From: Candidatus Dechloromonas phosphorivorans
Lineage (GTDB): Bacteria; Pseudomonadota; Gammaproteobacteria; Burkholderiales; Rhodocyclaceae
Assembly (NCBI GenBank): GCA_016709495.1
Contig: JADJMS010000046.1
Span: 1 to 64,000, forward strand
Length of the DNA: 64,000 bases
Direction: 5' to 3'
Each line of letters opens with the position of its first letter. Within the stretch, counting starts at the first letter, position 1. Position numbers and translations under genes: made by a program. This document shows positions 28,797 through 37,601 of the stretch, in pieces. Under the pieces are notes generated by a model that saw only the letters and a list, made by a program, of their open reading frames with translations, was not told where the DNA came from and searched no databases.

Positions 28797-29767
28797 GCGG
28801 CGGCCAAGCTTGTTTCCAGCGCACCGCCGCAACTGCTGCCTTGCCCGGCGGTGCAGCCGTAGCAATGGTCGGCAATAAAAATCGGCTGATTTTCGAGGTT
28901 GACCGTAACCAGTTCGCGCAAGTGTTTCGCTTGCTTGCCACCCAGCGGAAAGCCAAGCATCTGGTTGAAATCGCAATCGAAAACTTCGCCCTGCCAGCCG
29001 ACTGAAAGCAGCGAGCGACACATCACGCCGTCAAGGTTGTCGTCACGATGAGCGCTTTTGAGCAGCGCCATATAGGGTTCATATTGGCCGCTGGCCAGCA
29101 GCTGGCTACCGAAGCGCTGAATCGGCATGTTGGCCAGGGCAAACAGCTGGTTGAAAACGATGCCGTAGCGCGTTGCCAATTCCGTTTTGTAGGCGGCTTC
29201 GAGCTTGACCTGATCCGGTGGCAGGCTGGCGCCGCCGGGGTTGTAAACCAGATTCAGCACCCGCCCGCTGCCCGCCATGCCATAGCCCAGCGCATTCAGT
29301 TTTTTCAATCCGGTGATGCTGCTTTCAAACACGCCGTCACCGCGTTGGCGATTGACGTTTTCTTCGAGATAGCAAGGCATGGAGGCAACCACTTCCACAC
29401 CATTTTCAGCCAGAAAGTCAGCCAGATCTTCTTGGCCCGGTTCGTTGAGGATGGTCAGGTTGCAGCGGTCGATGACTTGAATTCCCTGAGCGCGGGCGGC
29501 AAGGACCAGGCGGCGAAAATTCGGGTTGAGTTCCGGCGCGCCGCCGGTCAGATCAAACTGGCGAATGCCCTGATGTTTGGCAAACTCGAGCATCAACAGC
29601 ATCGTTTCCCACGCCATTTCCTCCGTCCGCTTCGGGCTGGCGGCGACATGGCAGTGCAGGCAGGCCTGGTTACAGCGGTAGCCAAGGTTGGCTTGCAAGG
29701 TACTGAGCCGGCCACGGCGCAGCGGCGGAAAGTTGGTTTTAAGCAGCAGGGGCAGGGTGTCGAGCAT
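28793..29767 (-). CDS. arsS: ArsS-type radical SAM / Cys-rich protein
   Basis: This is a 324-aa protein with the radical SAM cysteines CNQACLHC (residues about 32-39), DLTGGAPELNPNF and a SPASM-like Cys-rich C-terminus (FDCDFNQM, CYGCTAGQGSSCGG). It matches the TIGR04167 family described for arsenosugar biosynthesis. It is the first gene of a leftward six-gene operon with the VTT-flavoprotein, DUF3047, two glycosyltransferases and an NDH-2-like enzyme. No arsM methyltransferase is present, so whether the substrate is arsenical or a selenium/sulfur compound is open. Confidence 0.88.
   Translation of the reverse strand: MLDTLPLLLKTNFPPLRRGRLSTLQANLGYRCNQACLHCHVAASPKRTEEMAWETMLLMLEFAKHQGIRQFDLTGGAPELNPNFRRLVLAARAQGIQVIDRCNLTILNEPGQEDLADFLAENGVEVVASMPCYLEENVNRQRGDGVFESSITGLKKLNALGYGMAGSGRVLNLVYNPGGASLPPDQVKLEAAYKTELATRYGIVFNQLFALANMPIQRFGSQLLASGQYEPYMALLKSAHRDDNLDGVMCRSLLSVGWQGEVFDCDFNQMLGFPLGGKQAKHLRELVTVNLENQPIFIADHCYGCTAGQGSSCGGALETSLAAA
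28898..28909 (-). repeat. Dispersed 12-mer motif, copy 5
   Basis: Reverse-strand GTTACGGTCAAC followed by CTCGAAAAT, in arsS at LVTVNLEN. Confidence 0.85.
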
Positions 29768-29891
29768 GTTGTTCTCCGTAGGTCTTGCCGATTAGTCGCG
29801 GACGGCATGACTTTCCTTACAGTTTTATATTTATCCGGGGTTTTCGATGACGCCAGATGTCAGAGTGTCCGGGCGGACTTTGGTTGCCTGG

Positions 29892-32213
29892 CTAAGCCTG
29901 ATTGAGCCACTTGAAGAGTGTTTCAAACAGCACATCGGGGTCGACCGGCTTGGCGATATGGTCGTTCATCCCCGCTTCGGAACAGCGCTGGCGGTCTTCC
30001 TCAAAGGCGTTCGCCGTCATCGCCAGAATGGGTGTTTTCTCCCGGCCAGGATAAAGCCGAATCGCCCTGCAGGCTTCAACGCCGTCGAGTAAGGGCATCT
30101 CGATGTCCAGTAACACCAAGGCATAATTGGTGGCCTTGACCATGTCGACCGCTGTTATCCCGTCGTCAGCCAGATCGACGACCAGCCCAACTTCTTCAAG
30201 CAAGCCGCGTGAGATTTCCTGATTGATTGGCTCATCCTCGGCCAGCAACACGCGTGCGCCACGGTACAGCGCCTTGATGCGTGCTTCGGCTGAGGTTGCG
30301 GAGGGCAAAATGGGCGTCGCTGTCTGCTGCCCGGATTTTTTCAGTCGCGCAGTAAACCAGAAGTTGCTGCCAACACCGGGTTCGCTCTCGATGCCGATGC
30401 TGCCACCCATCATTTGCGCGAGCCGTTTGCTAATCGCCAGCCCAAGCCCGGTGCCACCATATTGGCGCGTTGTCGAACCATTGGCCTGCTCAAAGGCGGT
30501 AAATAGACGTTTCTGATCTTCGGCAGGGATGCCGATGCCGGTGTCTCTTATGTCAAAGCGCAGGAGCAGATCAGTCGAACGTTCCTCGCTTGCAGAAACA
30601 CGGATGCTGACAGAGCCCTGGGCGGTGAATTTGATGGCATTGCCGGTTAAGTTGAGCAGAATCTGACCAAGGCGCAAAGGGTCGCCGCGCAGCGAGCAAT
30701 TGGCCAGCTCAGGCGGCATGTCGATCAGGAGTTTCAGTCCCTTTTCGCTGGCTTTCTGGCCCAGCAGGCTACGCAGATTTTCCAGTACGCTGCCTGGACG
30801 GAAGTCGATCTGCTCCAGCGTCAGCCGTTCGGCCTCAATTTTCGAGATGTCCAGAATGTTGTTGATGACCGATAGCAAGTGTTGTGACGCATGGGTCACC
30901 TTGCGCAACTGGTCGATCTGCTTGGTATCAGAGGCGCGACGCAGGGCAAGATCGGTCATGCCCATGATGGCATTCATCGGCGTGCGTAATTCATGGCTCA
31001 TGTTGGCGAGGAAAGTACTCTTCGCCCGGTTGGCGGTTTCGGCGGCCTCTTTGGCAATGGAAAGCGCGGCGGTGCGCTCTTCAACCAGCGATTCAAGATG
31101 GTGGCGATGCTGATTCAACTCGGCCTCTCGCTCACCCAGCACTTTCAGCAGATGGTTGAACCCGCCCACCATCAGCCCGATTTCGTCCTCTTGGACAATG
31201 GGCAGCGCACGCAGCGGTTGCTTGGCGAGCGCCATGTCGGCCAGCGTTTCAGCGGTGGAGAACATCGGTTCAAGCTGACGGCGCAGCATCCACCAAGTCA
31301 GGCCACCGGCCAGCAAGGTCAGGAAAATAGTGGCAATCAGCATGCGCTGAAGCAAGTCATTGATCGGGGCATAGGCCTCAGATGTTGGCAACACGGCCGC
31401 CATCAGCCAATTGGCCAAGGGGATGTTTTTGTCCGAAGCGAGGATTTCGACGCCAAGCGGGTTGCTCATGACAACAGAACCCTCGTAGCCATCGATAAAT
31501 CGGTCAATCGCCGGATTAATGCCGGGTGGCGGCAGCGTTTCAAGAACACGGCTGCGGTCGGTGGCGGTGACAATACGCCGGCTCTGCTTGGCGATAATCA
31601 GATAGCCACCGGTCTGCCCATATCGGTGTTCAGTGACCTGATTCAAAAAGTTCGGGTGGGCCAGATTGGTCAAACCCGCCAGCGCGCCGACAACTTTACC
31701 TTGGTCATCGCGGATCGGTGCCAGTATCCAGACAATGCCATCTTTCGATACTTTTCCGAGGATTGGTTGGCTAACTGTCGAAATGCCTTTGTTCAAGGCA
31801 TCCGCAATTGCCTCGACTTCGATGTAATTGACGCCAAGTCGCCCGGCGCTCAACGGATAGTCGGCGATGGTTGTGCCGGTCAGGTCATAAACACTGAGGC
31901 CACCGTTGAACAGTGCCTGCAAGGTCGGGCGCTGTTCGATATACCTTTGTATAGCCGGCTGGCCACCGGCGAGCGCTTCGGTCATCAGAACGGCTGATTT
32001 TTCCAGTACCCTGATTCGAATATCGAGGTCACTATTGACCTGCGTAGCGAAGGCGGAAGCGGCAGAAAACTGCTGCTCGCCCAGCAAACGCGTCATGTCT
32101 TTGCGCAGCATCTGGCTGGCAAAAAAGGTCAAAGACCACAGACCGGCCACAAACAGGGCCAGCGTGGTCAATGTGATTCTGGTTTTGAGCGAATGACGTG
32201 ACAGAACGTTCAA
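29892..32213 (-). CDS. Cache-HAMP hybrid sensor histidine kinase
   Basis: This is a 773-aa membrane kinase. It has an N-terminal helix (TLALFVAGLWSLTFFA), a periplasmic double-Cache sensor (about 35-280), a second helix (LIATIFLTLLAGGLTWWML), a HAMP-like linker and HisKA SHELRTPMNAIMG (about 425). A HATPase domain (NAIKFTAQGS, DTGIGIP, YGGTGLGL) and a receiver (LLAEDEPINQE, LVLLDIEMP, KPVDPD) complete it. No separate output gene adjoins it, so phosphate probably passes to an unlinked HPt or regulator. It is paralogous to the broken kinase at the left edge. Confidence 0.92.
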   Translation of the reverse strand: MNVLSRHSLKTRITLTTLALFVAGLWSLTFFASQMLRKDMTRLLGEQQFSAASAFATQVNSDLDIRIRVLEKSAVLMTEALAGGQPAIQRYIEQRPTLQALFNGGLSVYDLTGTTIADYPLSAGRLGVNYIEVEAIADALNKGISTVSQPILGKVSKDGIVWILAPIRDDQGKVVGALAGLTNLAHPNFLNQVTEHRYGQTGGYLIIAKQSRRIVTATDRSRVLETLPPPGINPAIDRFIDGYEGSVVMSNPLGVEILASDKNIPLANWLMAAVLPTSEAYAPINDLLQRMLIATIFLTLLAGGLTWWMLRRQLEPMFSTAETLADMALAKQPLRALPIVQEDEIGLMVGGFNHLLKVLGEREAELNQHRHHLESLVEERTAALSIAKEAAETANRAKSTFLANMSHELRTPMNAIMGMTDLALRRASDTKQIDQLRKVTHASQHLLSVINNILDISKIEAERLTLEQIDFRPGSVLENLRSLLGQKASEKGLKLLIDMPPELANCSLRGDPLRLGQILLNLTGNAIKFTAQGSVSIRVSASEERSTDLLLRFDIRDTGIGIPAEDQKRLFTAFEQANGSTTRQYGGTGLGLAISKRLAQMMGGSIGIESEPGVGSNFWFTARLKKSGQQTATPILPSATSAEARIKALYRGARVLLAEDEPINQEISRGLLEEVGLVVDLADDGITAVDMVKATNYALVLLDIEMPLLDGVEACRAIRLYPGREKTPILAMTANAFEEDRQRCSEAGMNDHIAKPVDPDVLFETLFKWLNQA

Positions 32214-32243
32214 GCCATGCTCCTTGCTGAAACCCCCTGCTGT

Positions 32244-32368
32244 TTAGCGAGTGCCCAGCGGTGTAGTCGCTTTGGCAGTCTTCTTCGCATCTTTTGCAGC
32301 CTTTTTTCTTTCGGCGACAAAAGTGGTTGCTTCTTGGTTTCTTTTTTGCTCTGTTGTTCCTTGCCCAT
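32244..32368 (-). CDS. Small basic Lys-rich protein, one-base deletion
   Basis: It starts at the ATG at 32368 after AAGGAG and reads MGKEQQSKKETKKQPLLSPKEK. The frame then shifts in the A-run near 32308-32314; the alternative continues as AAKDAKKTAKATTPLGTR and a stop. The 125-nt span fits one missing A, giving about 41 aa. Similar tiny lysine-rich proteins are common in betaproteobacteria; function is unknown. If the frame is intact as read, it would instead end MRRRLPKRLHRWALAKQQ.... Confidence 0.5.
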
Positions 32369-32446
32369 GATTTTTCTCCTTGAGGCGCTTTCGCAAATGC
32401 CCGGCGCAATTAAAGTATAGGCCCAAGCGCGAGCAAGGGCAGGCGT

Positions 32447-32707
32447 TTATGCTTTTGGTTTCCTGATTAACTGTAGTGCAAAAGCCGCATCGTTTTTGGT
32501 AACGCGCTTGATTTCCTGCGGGCCGAGAGCATTCACGAAACGCACGAATTCATCCTGATCAAGAGCATCACAAATCTCTTTTTCAACCCCTTCGCTACGC
32601 TCACGCAGTTTGAAGAGGCCATTGCCAGTCAAGGCCATGACGTATTGGGGTCCTTCGCTGCGCCGGTTGAGCCGGGCAACTGCGGCGCTGGCTCGCGTCG
32701 AGCGCAT
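32447..32707 (-). CDS. Small conserved hypothetical protein
   Basis: This is an 86-aa soluble protein (MRSTRASAAVARLNRR, YVMALTGNGLFKLRER, FVRFVNALGPQEIKRV). No family was recognised. Its ATG directly follows the TAA of the upstream small gene, so the two are translationally linked. It has no signal peptide or membrane segment. Confidence 0.6.
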   Translation of the reverse strand: MRSTRASAAVARLNRRSEGPQYVMALTGNGLFKLRERSEGVEKEICDALDQDEFVRFVNALGPQEIKRVTKNDAAFALQLIRKPKA

Positions 32708-32887
32708 TTATGCGGGGGCTGCAGCCGAGCCTGTGCCGCTTGCAGTCGTTTCAGCCGCTTCACCATCTGGCTCACCATTTGTCCCTGCGGCTTTATTGGC
32801 CAGTTTTTGCTGACGTTTTTCTTCCTGCTTGCTCTTTTTGGCGAGATCGCGCTGACGTTTTTCAAATGAGTAGTTGGGTTTGGCCAC
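32708..32887 (-). CDS. Small charged protein (AKPNYxFEKRQRDLAKK type)
   Basis: A GTG at 32887 preceded by AAGGAAGC starts a 59-aa protein: AKPNYSFEKRQRDLAKKSKQ with a Lys/Gln helix and an acidic-alanine tail. Short proteins with this KRQRELAKKxKxEEK pattern are widespread in betaproteobacteria and of unknown function. It is followed without a gap by the 86-aa gene. Confidence 0.65.
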   Translation of the reverse strand: MAKPNYSFEKRQRDLAKKSKQEEKRQQKLANKAAGTNGEPDGEAAETTASGTGSAAAPA

Positions 32888-33130
32888 AAAGCTTCCTTGA
32901 TTGTTGGCGCAGAAAGGCTTGCCGCGCACGGGTTCACCATGATGCCCATTTTTTGACCGGCTGTCTTCTGATTGCCGGATCATCTCTGGCCTGCATGACG
33001 GTGTTGCCGTCCGCCGTTTTGCGCAGCAAGGCAGCGCGATCACGAAAGGCCTCAAGCAGCAACAGGGACCGATTGCTTACGGTCAACGCCAAAAAGCTGG
33101 CAAAAATTTACATTAAGGTGCCAACGACCT

Positions 33131-35884
33131 TCAATGCTGCTGCGCGGCCGTTAGCCATTTGTAGAGCTTGGCAAATAGCAGGTCTGGATTGATTGGTTTG
33201 GCAAGATAGTCGTTCATGCCTGCCTGCAGGCACAGCTCACGGTCTTCCTGCATGGCATTGCCGGTTACGGCGGTGATCGGTACTTTGGCATAACCGGGCA
33301 AGCGCCGAATTTCTCGAGTGGCATCCAGTCCATCCATGCCTGGCATTTTCATGTCCATAAGGATCAGCGGATAGGGCTGCTGGATGGCTTTTTCAATGGC
33401 GACCAGGCCATCTTCTGCAAGATCATGGACTAGGCCGACATTGTTGAGCAGTTCGACGAGGAGTTCCTGATTGATCAGGTCGTCTTCGACAACTAGAACA
33501 CGTGTTCCGGCAAAGCCACGTTGTAGCGCTGCTTTTGCATCAGCAACAGCGATTGTTTCCGGGGGATGATCAACGTGCGCTTTCGCCAACGCCACGGTAA
33601 CCCAGAAAGTGCTGCCAACACAGGGCGTACTGACAAAGCCGACATCGCCACCCATCAGGCGGGCCTGGCTACGCACGATGTTGAGTCCGAGGCCGGTGCC
33701 GCCGAAGTTGCGGGTGGATGAGTTGTCGCCCTGTTCGAAGGCCTCGAAAACTCGTTCGCCAATTTCGGGTGGAATTCCGATTCCACTATCTTGCACTTCG
33801 AAACGCAGCATTACGTCCAATGCGCCTGCCTCGACCACTCGGCCACGAAGGAGAATCGAGCCGTGTTCGGTGAATTTGACGGCATTGGTAAGCAGTTTGC
33901 TCAGAATTTCACCCAGCCGGTTGGCGTCGCCGTGCAAGGTGCGTGGTATCAGACCCATTTCGAGATTGAAGGCAAGACCTTTGCTATTGGCCTTGATCTC
34001 GATCGGTTCAACGATGCTGCGTAGCAAGGCATCGAAATCGAAATCGGTGTTGTTCAGGGCCATCTTGCCAGAAACATCGGCTTGCGCAACCACCAACACG
34101 TCATTGAGAATTTCCAGCAACTGAGCTGATGCGGTACTGATTTTTTCCAACTTCTGTTTCTGCTCGGGCTGTGCGCCGCGCATTTTGAGAATAGAGGTGA
34201 AGCCCATAATGGCGTTGAGCGGCGTGCGGAACTCGTGGCTCATCGTGGCCAGGAATCGGCTTTTGGCATAGTTGGCTGCTTCGGCGGCCACGGCGCGCTT
34301 TTCCAGCTCGATATTGAGCGCTGAAATCTGCCGCTCCCGCGCCAACCGCTCGCTATCGTCGAAGAGAACACTGCGCATGGATACAAATTTGCCTTGCTCG
34401 TCACGCACTACGAACCCGTTGAGTGCGCCAGGAAAAATTGTCCCATCGCGACGCAGAAAATCGAGGCGCTGCTCATTGAGATGGCCTTGCTGCATCAGGC
34501 TTTGCCAGTGTTCCACCAGAAGGTGTTGGCCATGCGGTGCGATAACGTCGCTCAGCTTCATCTTGCCGACTAGTTCTTGCGCGGAATACCCCAGCATCTG
34601 CTGTTCGGTGGTGTTGACCCGCTGGAACGTGCCGTCGGCGTCCAGCGAGTGATAGCCGCAGGGTGCCGTGTTGTAGAGCTCTTCGTACTCCTGCTTTTGG
34701 GCCCACAGTTCGACGTGGGCGGCGTCCAGTTGCAAGGTGCGGGTGTCGAGCAGTTGTTCGACCGTGCGTTTCGACTGGCGCAACTCATTTTCCAGTCGTA
34801 GGCGCTCGCCAAGCTCGTCGCGCAATGCTTGGCACAAGCGGGCATTTTCGAGTGACGATGAGGTTTGACCAGCAAAAAGTATGGCGACCTGGTGGGTATC
34901 CGGTGGAAAGTTGCTCGCCACAAAACGCAGGCCAAACAGGATGCCTTGCGGCCTGTCCTGATGCCTGATTGGTACCGCGAGCATGCTATGAACTGCACAC
35001 TCCAGAGGCATACTCAGGCTTGTTTTGATCAGCTCCGCCGCTAGGCTCGGGGTGGACAAAAACCAGTCTTTCGCTTGCGCACTGATCAGGTAAGCGTCGG
35101 TCAGGCGGCGCCAAATGGGGTCCAGGGACGGCGGCATTTGCCCGCGCTCGATCATGCCGGTTTGTCCGCTTTCGTCGGTGAGGACGAGCACAGCGGCATC
35201 GGCTCCGACGACGGAGGGGAAAATGCGGACGGCTTCGAAGGCGACTGAGGAGACATCCAGATGGCAGCCAATCTGCTGACCGGAGTGAGCCATGATTTCC
35301 ATCTGGTCGCGGCGCTGGGCTTGTTCCAGAGCGATGCCCAGACGGTAGCCCATGGCAGTGAGCATGCCGACATCATCGCGCACAAAAGGGGCGGGCCGAC
35401 AGCGGGCAAGAATGAGCACGCCGCGCGTGCCATGGCTACCGTTGACCGGCACCCAGACGATTGCCTCGGCACCCTGTTCGCGTAAATTGGCATCGATTGC
35501 CTGATCGGTGCCACCATCGTTGCGATCGATCGCCAGCCCGGTGCGCAAAACCTGCGCGACATAGCCGTATTCGGTATCGGCGAAGGCATGTCCCAGAATA
35601 TCTTCCGGCAGGCCGACGGCGGCCGTCGGTATGAAGCTGCCAGTGCCACCCGGATCGAGCAGAATCACGATGTCGGCAGCGAAGAGTTCGGAGAGCGTCG
35701 CCAATGCCCGGTCAAGCAGTGCATCGAGGGGAAGCGGTGTCCCAAGGATGGTAAGCAGACGCATCAGGCGTGTCGTGTCGCGCATGGCCAGCTGGGCAGC
35801 CAGGATTGCAGCATCGCGAGACGCCCGGAGTTGTTCAGGCGTTTCGTCTGTGCCGGCAAGGTAAGGTGTTACTGGTGACGGCAT
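33131..35884 (-). CDS. Cytoplasmic GAF-GAF-PAS hybrid histidine kinase
   Basis: This is a 917-aa protein without membrane helices. Two GAF-type domains (about 40-180 and 200-350) are followed by a coiled-coil, a PAS domain (YNTAPCGYHSLDADG, about 395-510), HisKA SHEFRTPLNAIMG and HATPase (NAVKFTEHGS, DSGIGIP, FGGTGLGL). A receiver (LVVEDDLINQE, LILMDMKMPGMDG, KPINPD) ends the protein. It lies 7 bp after the FIST gene, so a FIST-GAF sensing pair is likely: FIST proteins are proposed ligand sensors that feed signalling proteins. Confidence 0.92.
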   Translation of the reverse strand: MPSPVTPYLAGTDETPEQLRASRDAAILAAQLAMRDTTRLMRLLTILGTPLPLDALLDRALATLSELFAADIVILLDPGGTGSFIPTAAVGLPEDILGHAFADTEYGYVAQVLRTGLAIDRNDGGTDQAIDANLREQGAEAIVWVPVNGSHGTRGVLILARCRPAPFVRDDVGMLTAMGYRLGIALEQAQRRDQMEIMAHSGQQIGCHLDVSSVAFEAVRIFPSVVGADAAVLVLTDESGQTGMIERGQMPPSLDPIWRRLTDAYLISAQAKDWFLSTPSLAAELIKTSLSMPLECAVHSMLAVPIRHQDRPQGILFGLRFVASNFPPDTHQVAILFAGQTSSSLENARLCQALRDELGERLRLENELRQSKRTVEQLLDTRTLQLDAAHVELWAQKQEYEELYNTAPCGYHSLDADGTFQRVNTTEQQMLGYSAQELVGKMKLSDVIAPHGQHLLVEHWQSLMQQGHLNEQRLDFLRRDGTIFPGALNGFVVRDEQGKFVSMRSVLFDDSERLARERQISALNIELEKRAVAAEAANYAKSRFLATMSHEFRTPLNAIMGFTSILKMRGAQPEQKQKLEKISTASAQLLEILNDVLVVAQADVSGKMALNNTDFDFDALLRSIVEPIEIKANSKGLAFNLEMGLIPRTLHGDANRLGEILSKLLTNAVKFTEHGSILLRGRVVEAGALDVMLRFEVQDSGIGIPPEIGERVFEAFEQGDNSSTRNFGGTGLGLNIVRSQARLMGGDVGFVSTPCVGSTFWVTVALAKAHVDHPPETIAVADAKAALQRGFAGTRVLVVEDDLINQELLVELLNNVGLVHDLAEDGLVAIEKAIQQPYPLILMDMKMPGMDGLDATREIRRLPGYAKVPITAVTGNAMQEDRELCLQAGMNDYLAKPINPDLLFAKLYKWLTAAQQH

Positions 35885-35891
35885 GGTGTGG

Positions 35892-37055
35892 CTAGAGAAC
35901 GAAGGCGGTCAAGGTCGCGTTATGGGTACCGAGTACCCCAGAGGTGCGCGCGAACTCGCCGCAGCAATAAATGCCAAAGGTGGGAACATCGCCGGCGGCG
36001 GCTTGCAGTCCTTTGGGCTCCTCGCCGATGCGGGTGTTGCAAACCCCCATTCGGGCGGCGCAACTGAAGGCGATCAGTACGCCGGGTTCTGTCGCATTGG
36101 CCAGCGCCGTTGTGGCGACATCGGGGACAACGGCCAGTAAGGTATCGGCATCGCCACGCATGACTTGTACCGCGCTGCCGCCCGGGGGAACACAGCCTTG
36201 AATGCGCAGTGTGCCATCCTCGGTTTTTGAGCGGGCGACGCGGATGATCGTGCTGCCATCGGCTTGCAACAGACCGAAGGGGTGGGTGATCGACGTGGCC
36301 CAGAAGTCCTCGATGCCGAGTTGTCCGGGGGCGAGGCCAAGTTGTTCTTCGTAGGCCACGGCGGCAGGCCGGCCGGCAATTTCGAGCAGCGTCGTGCCTT
36401 CGGCGCGGGTGACTAACATAGGCACACCAATCGGGTGCCAACCATGCCGGGTCACAATGGGAATCGGATGTTCGCTGGCAATCCACACCGCAACGGCGCC
36501 ATGTTCGACCACCTTGTCATCATGAAAAACGAAGGTGGCGACGAATTTTTGCTCATCCCCGGCGGCGCCGCCAACAATGCCGATCTTGGGGCCGGTAACC
36601 CGGTAAATGCCTTGCACCAGTTGCTGGAGATCGCCGAGCAGCGCGTCGGCCAAAAGTAAAATGGCTGCGTGCGGGCTGCTGCCGGCCTTGGCACGGCTGC
36701 TGCGGGCCAGTTCTTGGCCGGCTTCGTCGAGCGCTCCCTGAATATTGCTGGCGGATGCGACACCAAAGCGATACGGGCCGGCCGAAAGGGCCAACACACC
36801 AACACCGGCGCCGAAACCCATGAATTCGCCCTGCACAAACTCCCCGGAGCCGGTTGCGCCGACAACTTGCGCATCACCGGTGACAGCGCAAATGGCGGTT
36901 AACAATTCGGCCAGATCATAACGCGGGGTCGTAAACACGAGGACAAGGGCCGGTGAGTCACCATTCAAGCCCTTGACGGCCGCCAAGGCCGCCTCTTTAC
37001 CGGCATCGCTTGCCAGTTCAGCCCGGCTAACGCCGCTTCCTGCGCTGAGTTTCAT
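35892..37055 (-). CDS. FIST-domain signalling protein
   Basis: This is a protein of about 387 aa with an N-terminal FIST_N domain (ALVLVFTTPRYDLAELL, VVGATGSGEF, GIVGGAAGDE) and a C-terminal FIST_C domain (ATSITHPFGLL, GVLIAFSCAARMG, GIYCCGEFAR). FIST proteins are proposed to bind small ligands such as amino acids and to act with kinases or chemoreceptors. The ATG at 37055 follows GGAAA; a start at 37094 would add 13 residues. It is the promoter-proximal gene of the pair with the GAF kinase. Confidence 0.88.
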   Translation of the reverse strand: MKLSAGSGVSRAELASDAGKEAALAAVKGLNGDSPALVLVFTTPRYDLAELLTAICAVTGDAQVVGATGSGEFVQGEFMGFGAGVGVLALSAGPYRFGVASASNIQGALDEAGQELARSSRAKAGSSPHAAILLLADALLGDLQQLVQGIYRVTGPKIGIVGGAAGDEQKFVATFVFHDDKVVEHGAVAVWIASEHPIPIVTRHGWHPIGVPMLVTRAEGTTLLEIAGRPAAVAYEEQLGLAPGQLGIEDFWATSITHPFGLLQADGSTIIRVARSKTEDGTLRIQGCVPPGGSAVQVMRGDADTLLAVVPDVATTALANATEPGVLIAFSCAARMGVCNTRIGEEPKGLQAAAGDVPTFGIYCCGEFARTSGVLGTHNATLTAFVL

Positions 37056-37277
37056 GCTTTTTCCATGAGCGGTATTTTCGGATAATTCTATCATCAGCCG
37101 CTAATGAAGCGCTGATTGACAGGATGCCGATTGGTTCGAGAAATACAACCATCAATATGGCCTTCTGGCCGGTGGGCATTGTCTGATTCAGCTAGCCGCT
37201 GTGTTCACACACAATGCGCGGCGAACGGGTGATCTGGCATTGCGCTATGGTGGCGTTGAATTCAGGGGATTGCCGGG

Positions 37278-37544
37278 TTAAGGCAATCGCACATACTCAA
37301 CCAGGCAGTCACCGACACCCATTTCATAGTCTCGGCAAACACCGGGGCGCCGTTGGTAGATGGTGCAGAGCATGGTGTCCCGGTCGAGGGCGGCACACCA
37401 GCCGTCATCGAGGCGGCGCATGACAGTTCCGCCCCAACGATCTTCACGTGTTAAATAGCGCGGCACATCATCGTCGCCCATGAGCAGTACTTCAAGACGA
37501 CAGCAGCGAGCGGCACAAGTGCTGCAGGTGATTTGAATACTCAT
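37278..37544 (-). CDS. YkgJ-family Cys-cluster protein
   Basis: This is an 88-aa protein with the cysteine pattern CSTCAARCC near the N-terminus and CAALDRDTMLCTIYQRRPGVCRDYE later. This is typical of UPF0153/YkgJ proteins thought to bind zinc or an Fe-S cluster. Function is unknown. It lies 57 bp downstream of the Crp/Fnr gene on the same strand, with a 12-mer copy between them. Confidence 0.85.
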   Translation of the reverse strand: MSIQITCSTCAARCCRLEVLLMGDDDVPRYLTREDRWGGTVMRRLDDGWCAALDRDTMLCTIYQRRPGVCRDYEMGVGDCLVEYVRLP

Positions 37545-37587
37545 GGGCGGATCGCTGAGTCGTGAATATTTTCGGGCACTTTTAGGC

Positions 37588-37599
37588 GTTGACCGTAAC
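37588..37599 (-). repeat. Dispersed 12-mer motif, copy 6
   Basis: Reverse-strand GTTACGGTCAAC followed by GCCTAAAAG. It is intergenic, 3 bp beyond the end of the Crp/Fnr gene. Confidence 0.85.
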
Positions 37600-37601
37600 C
37601 G

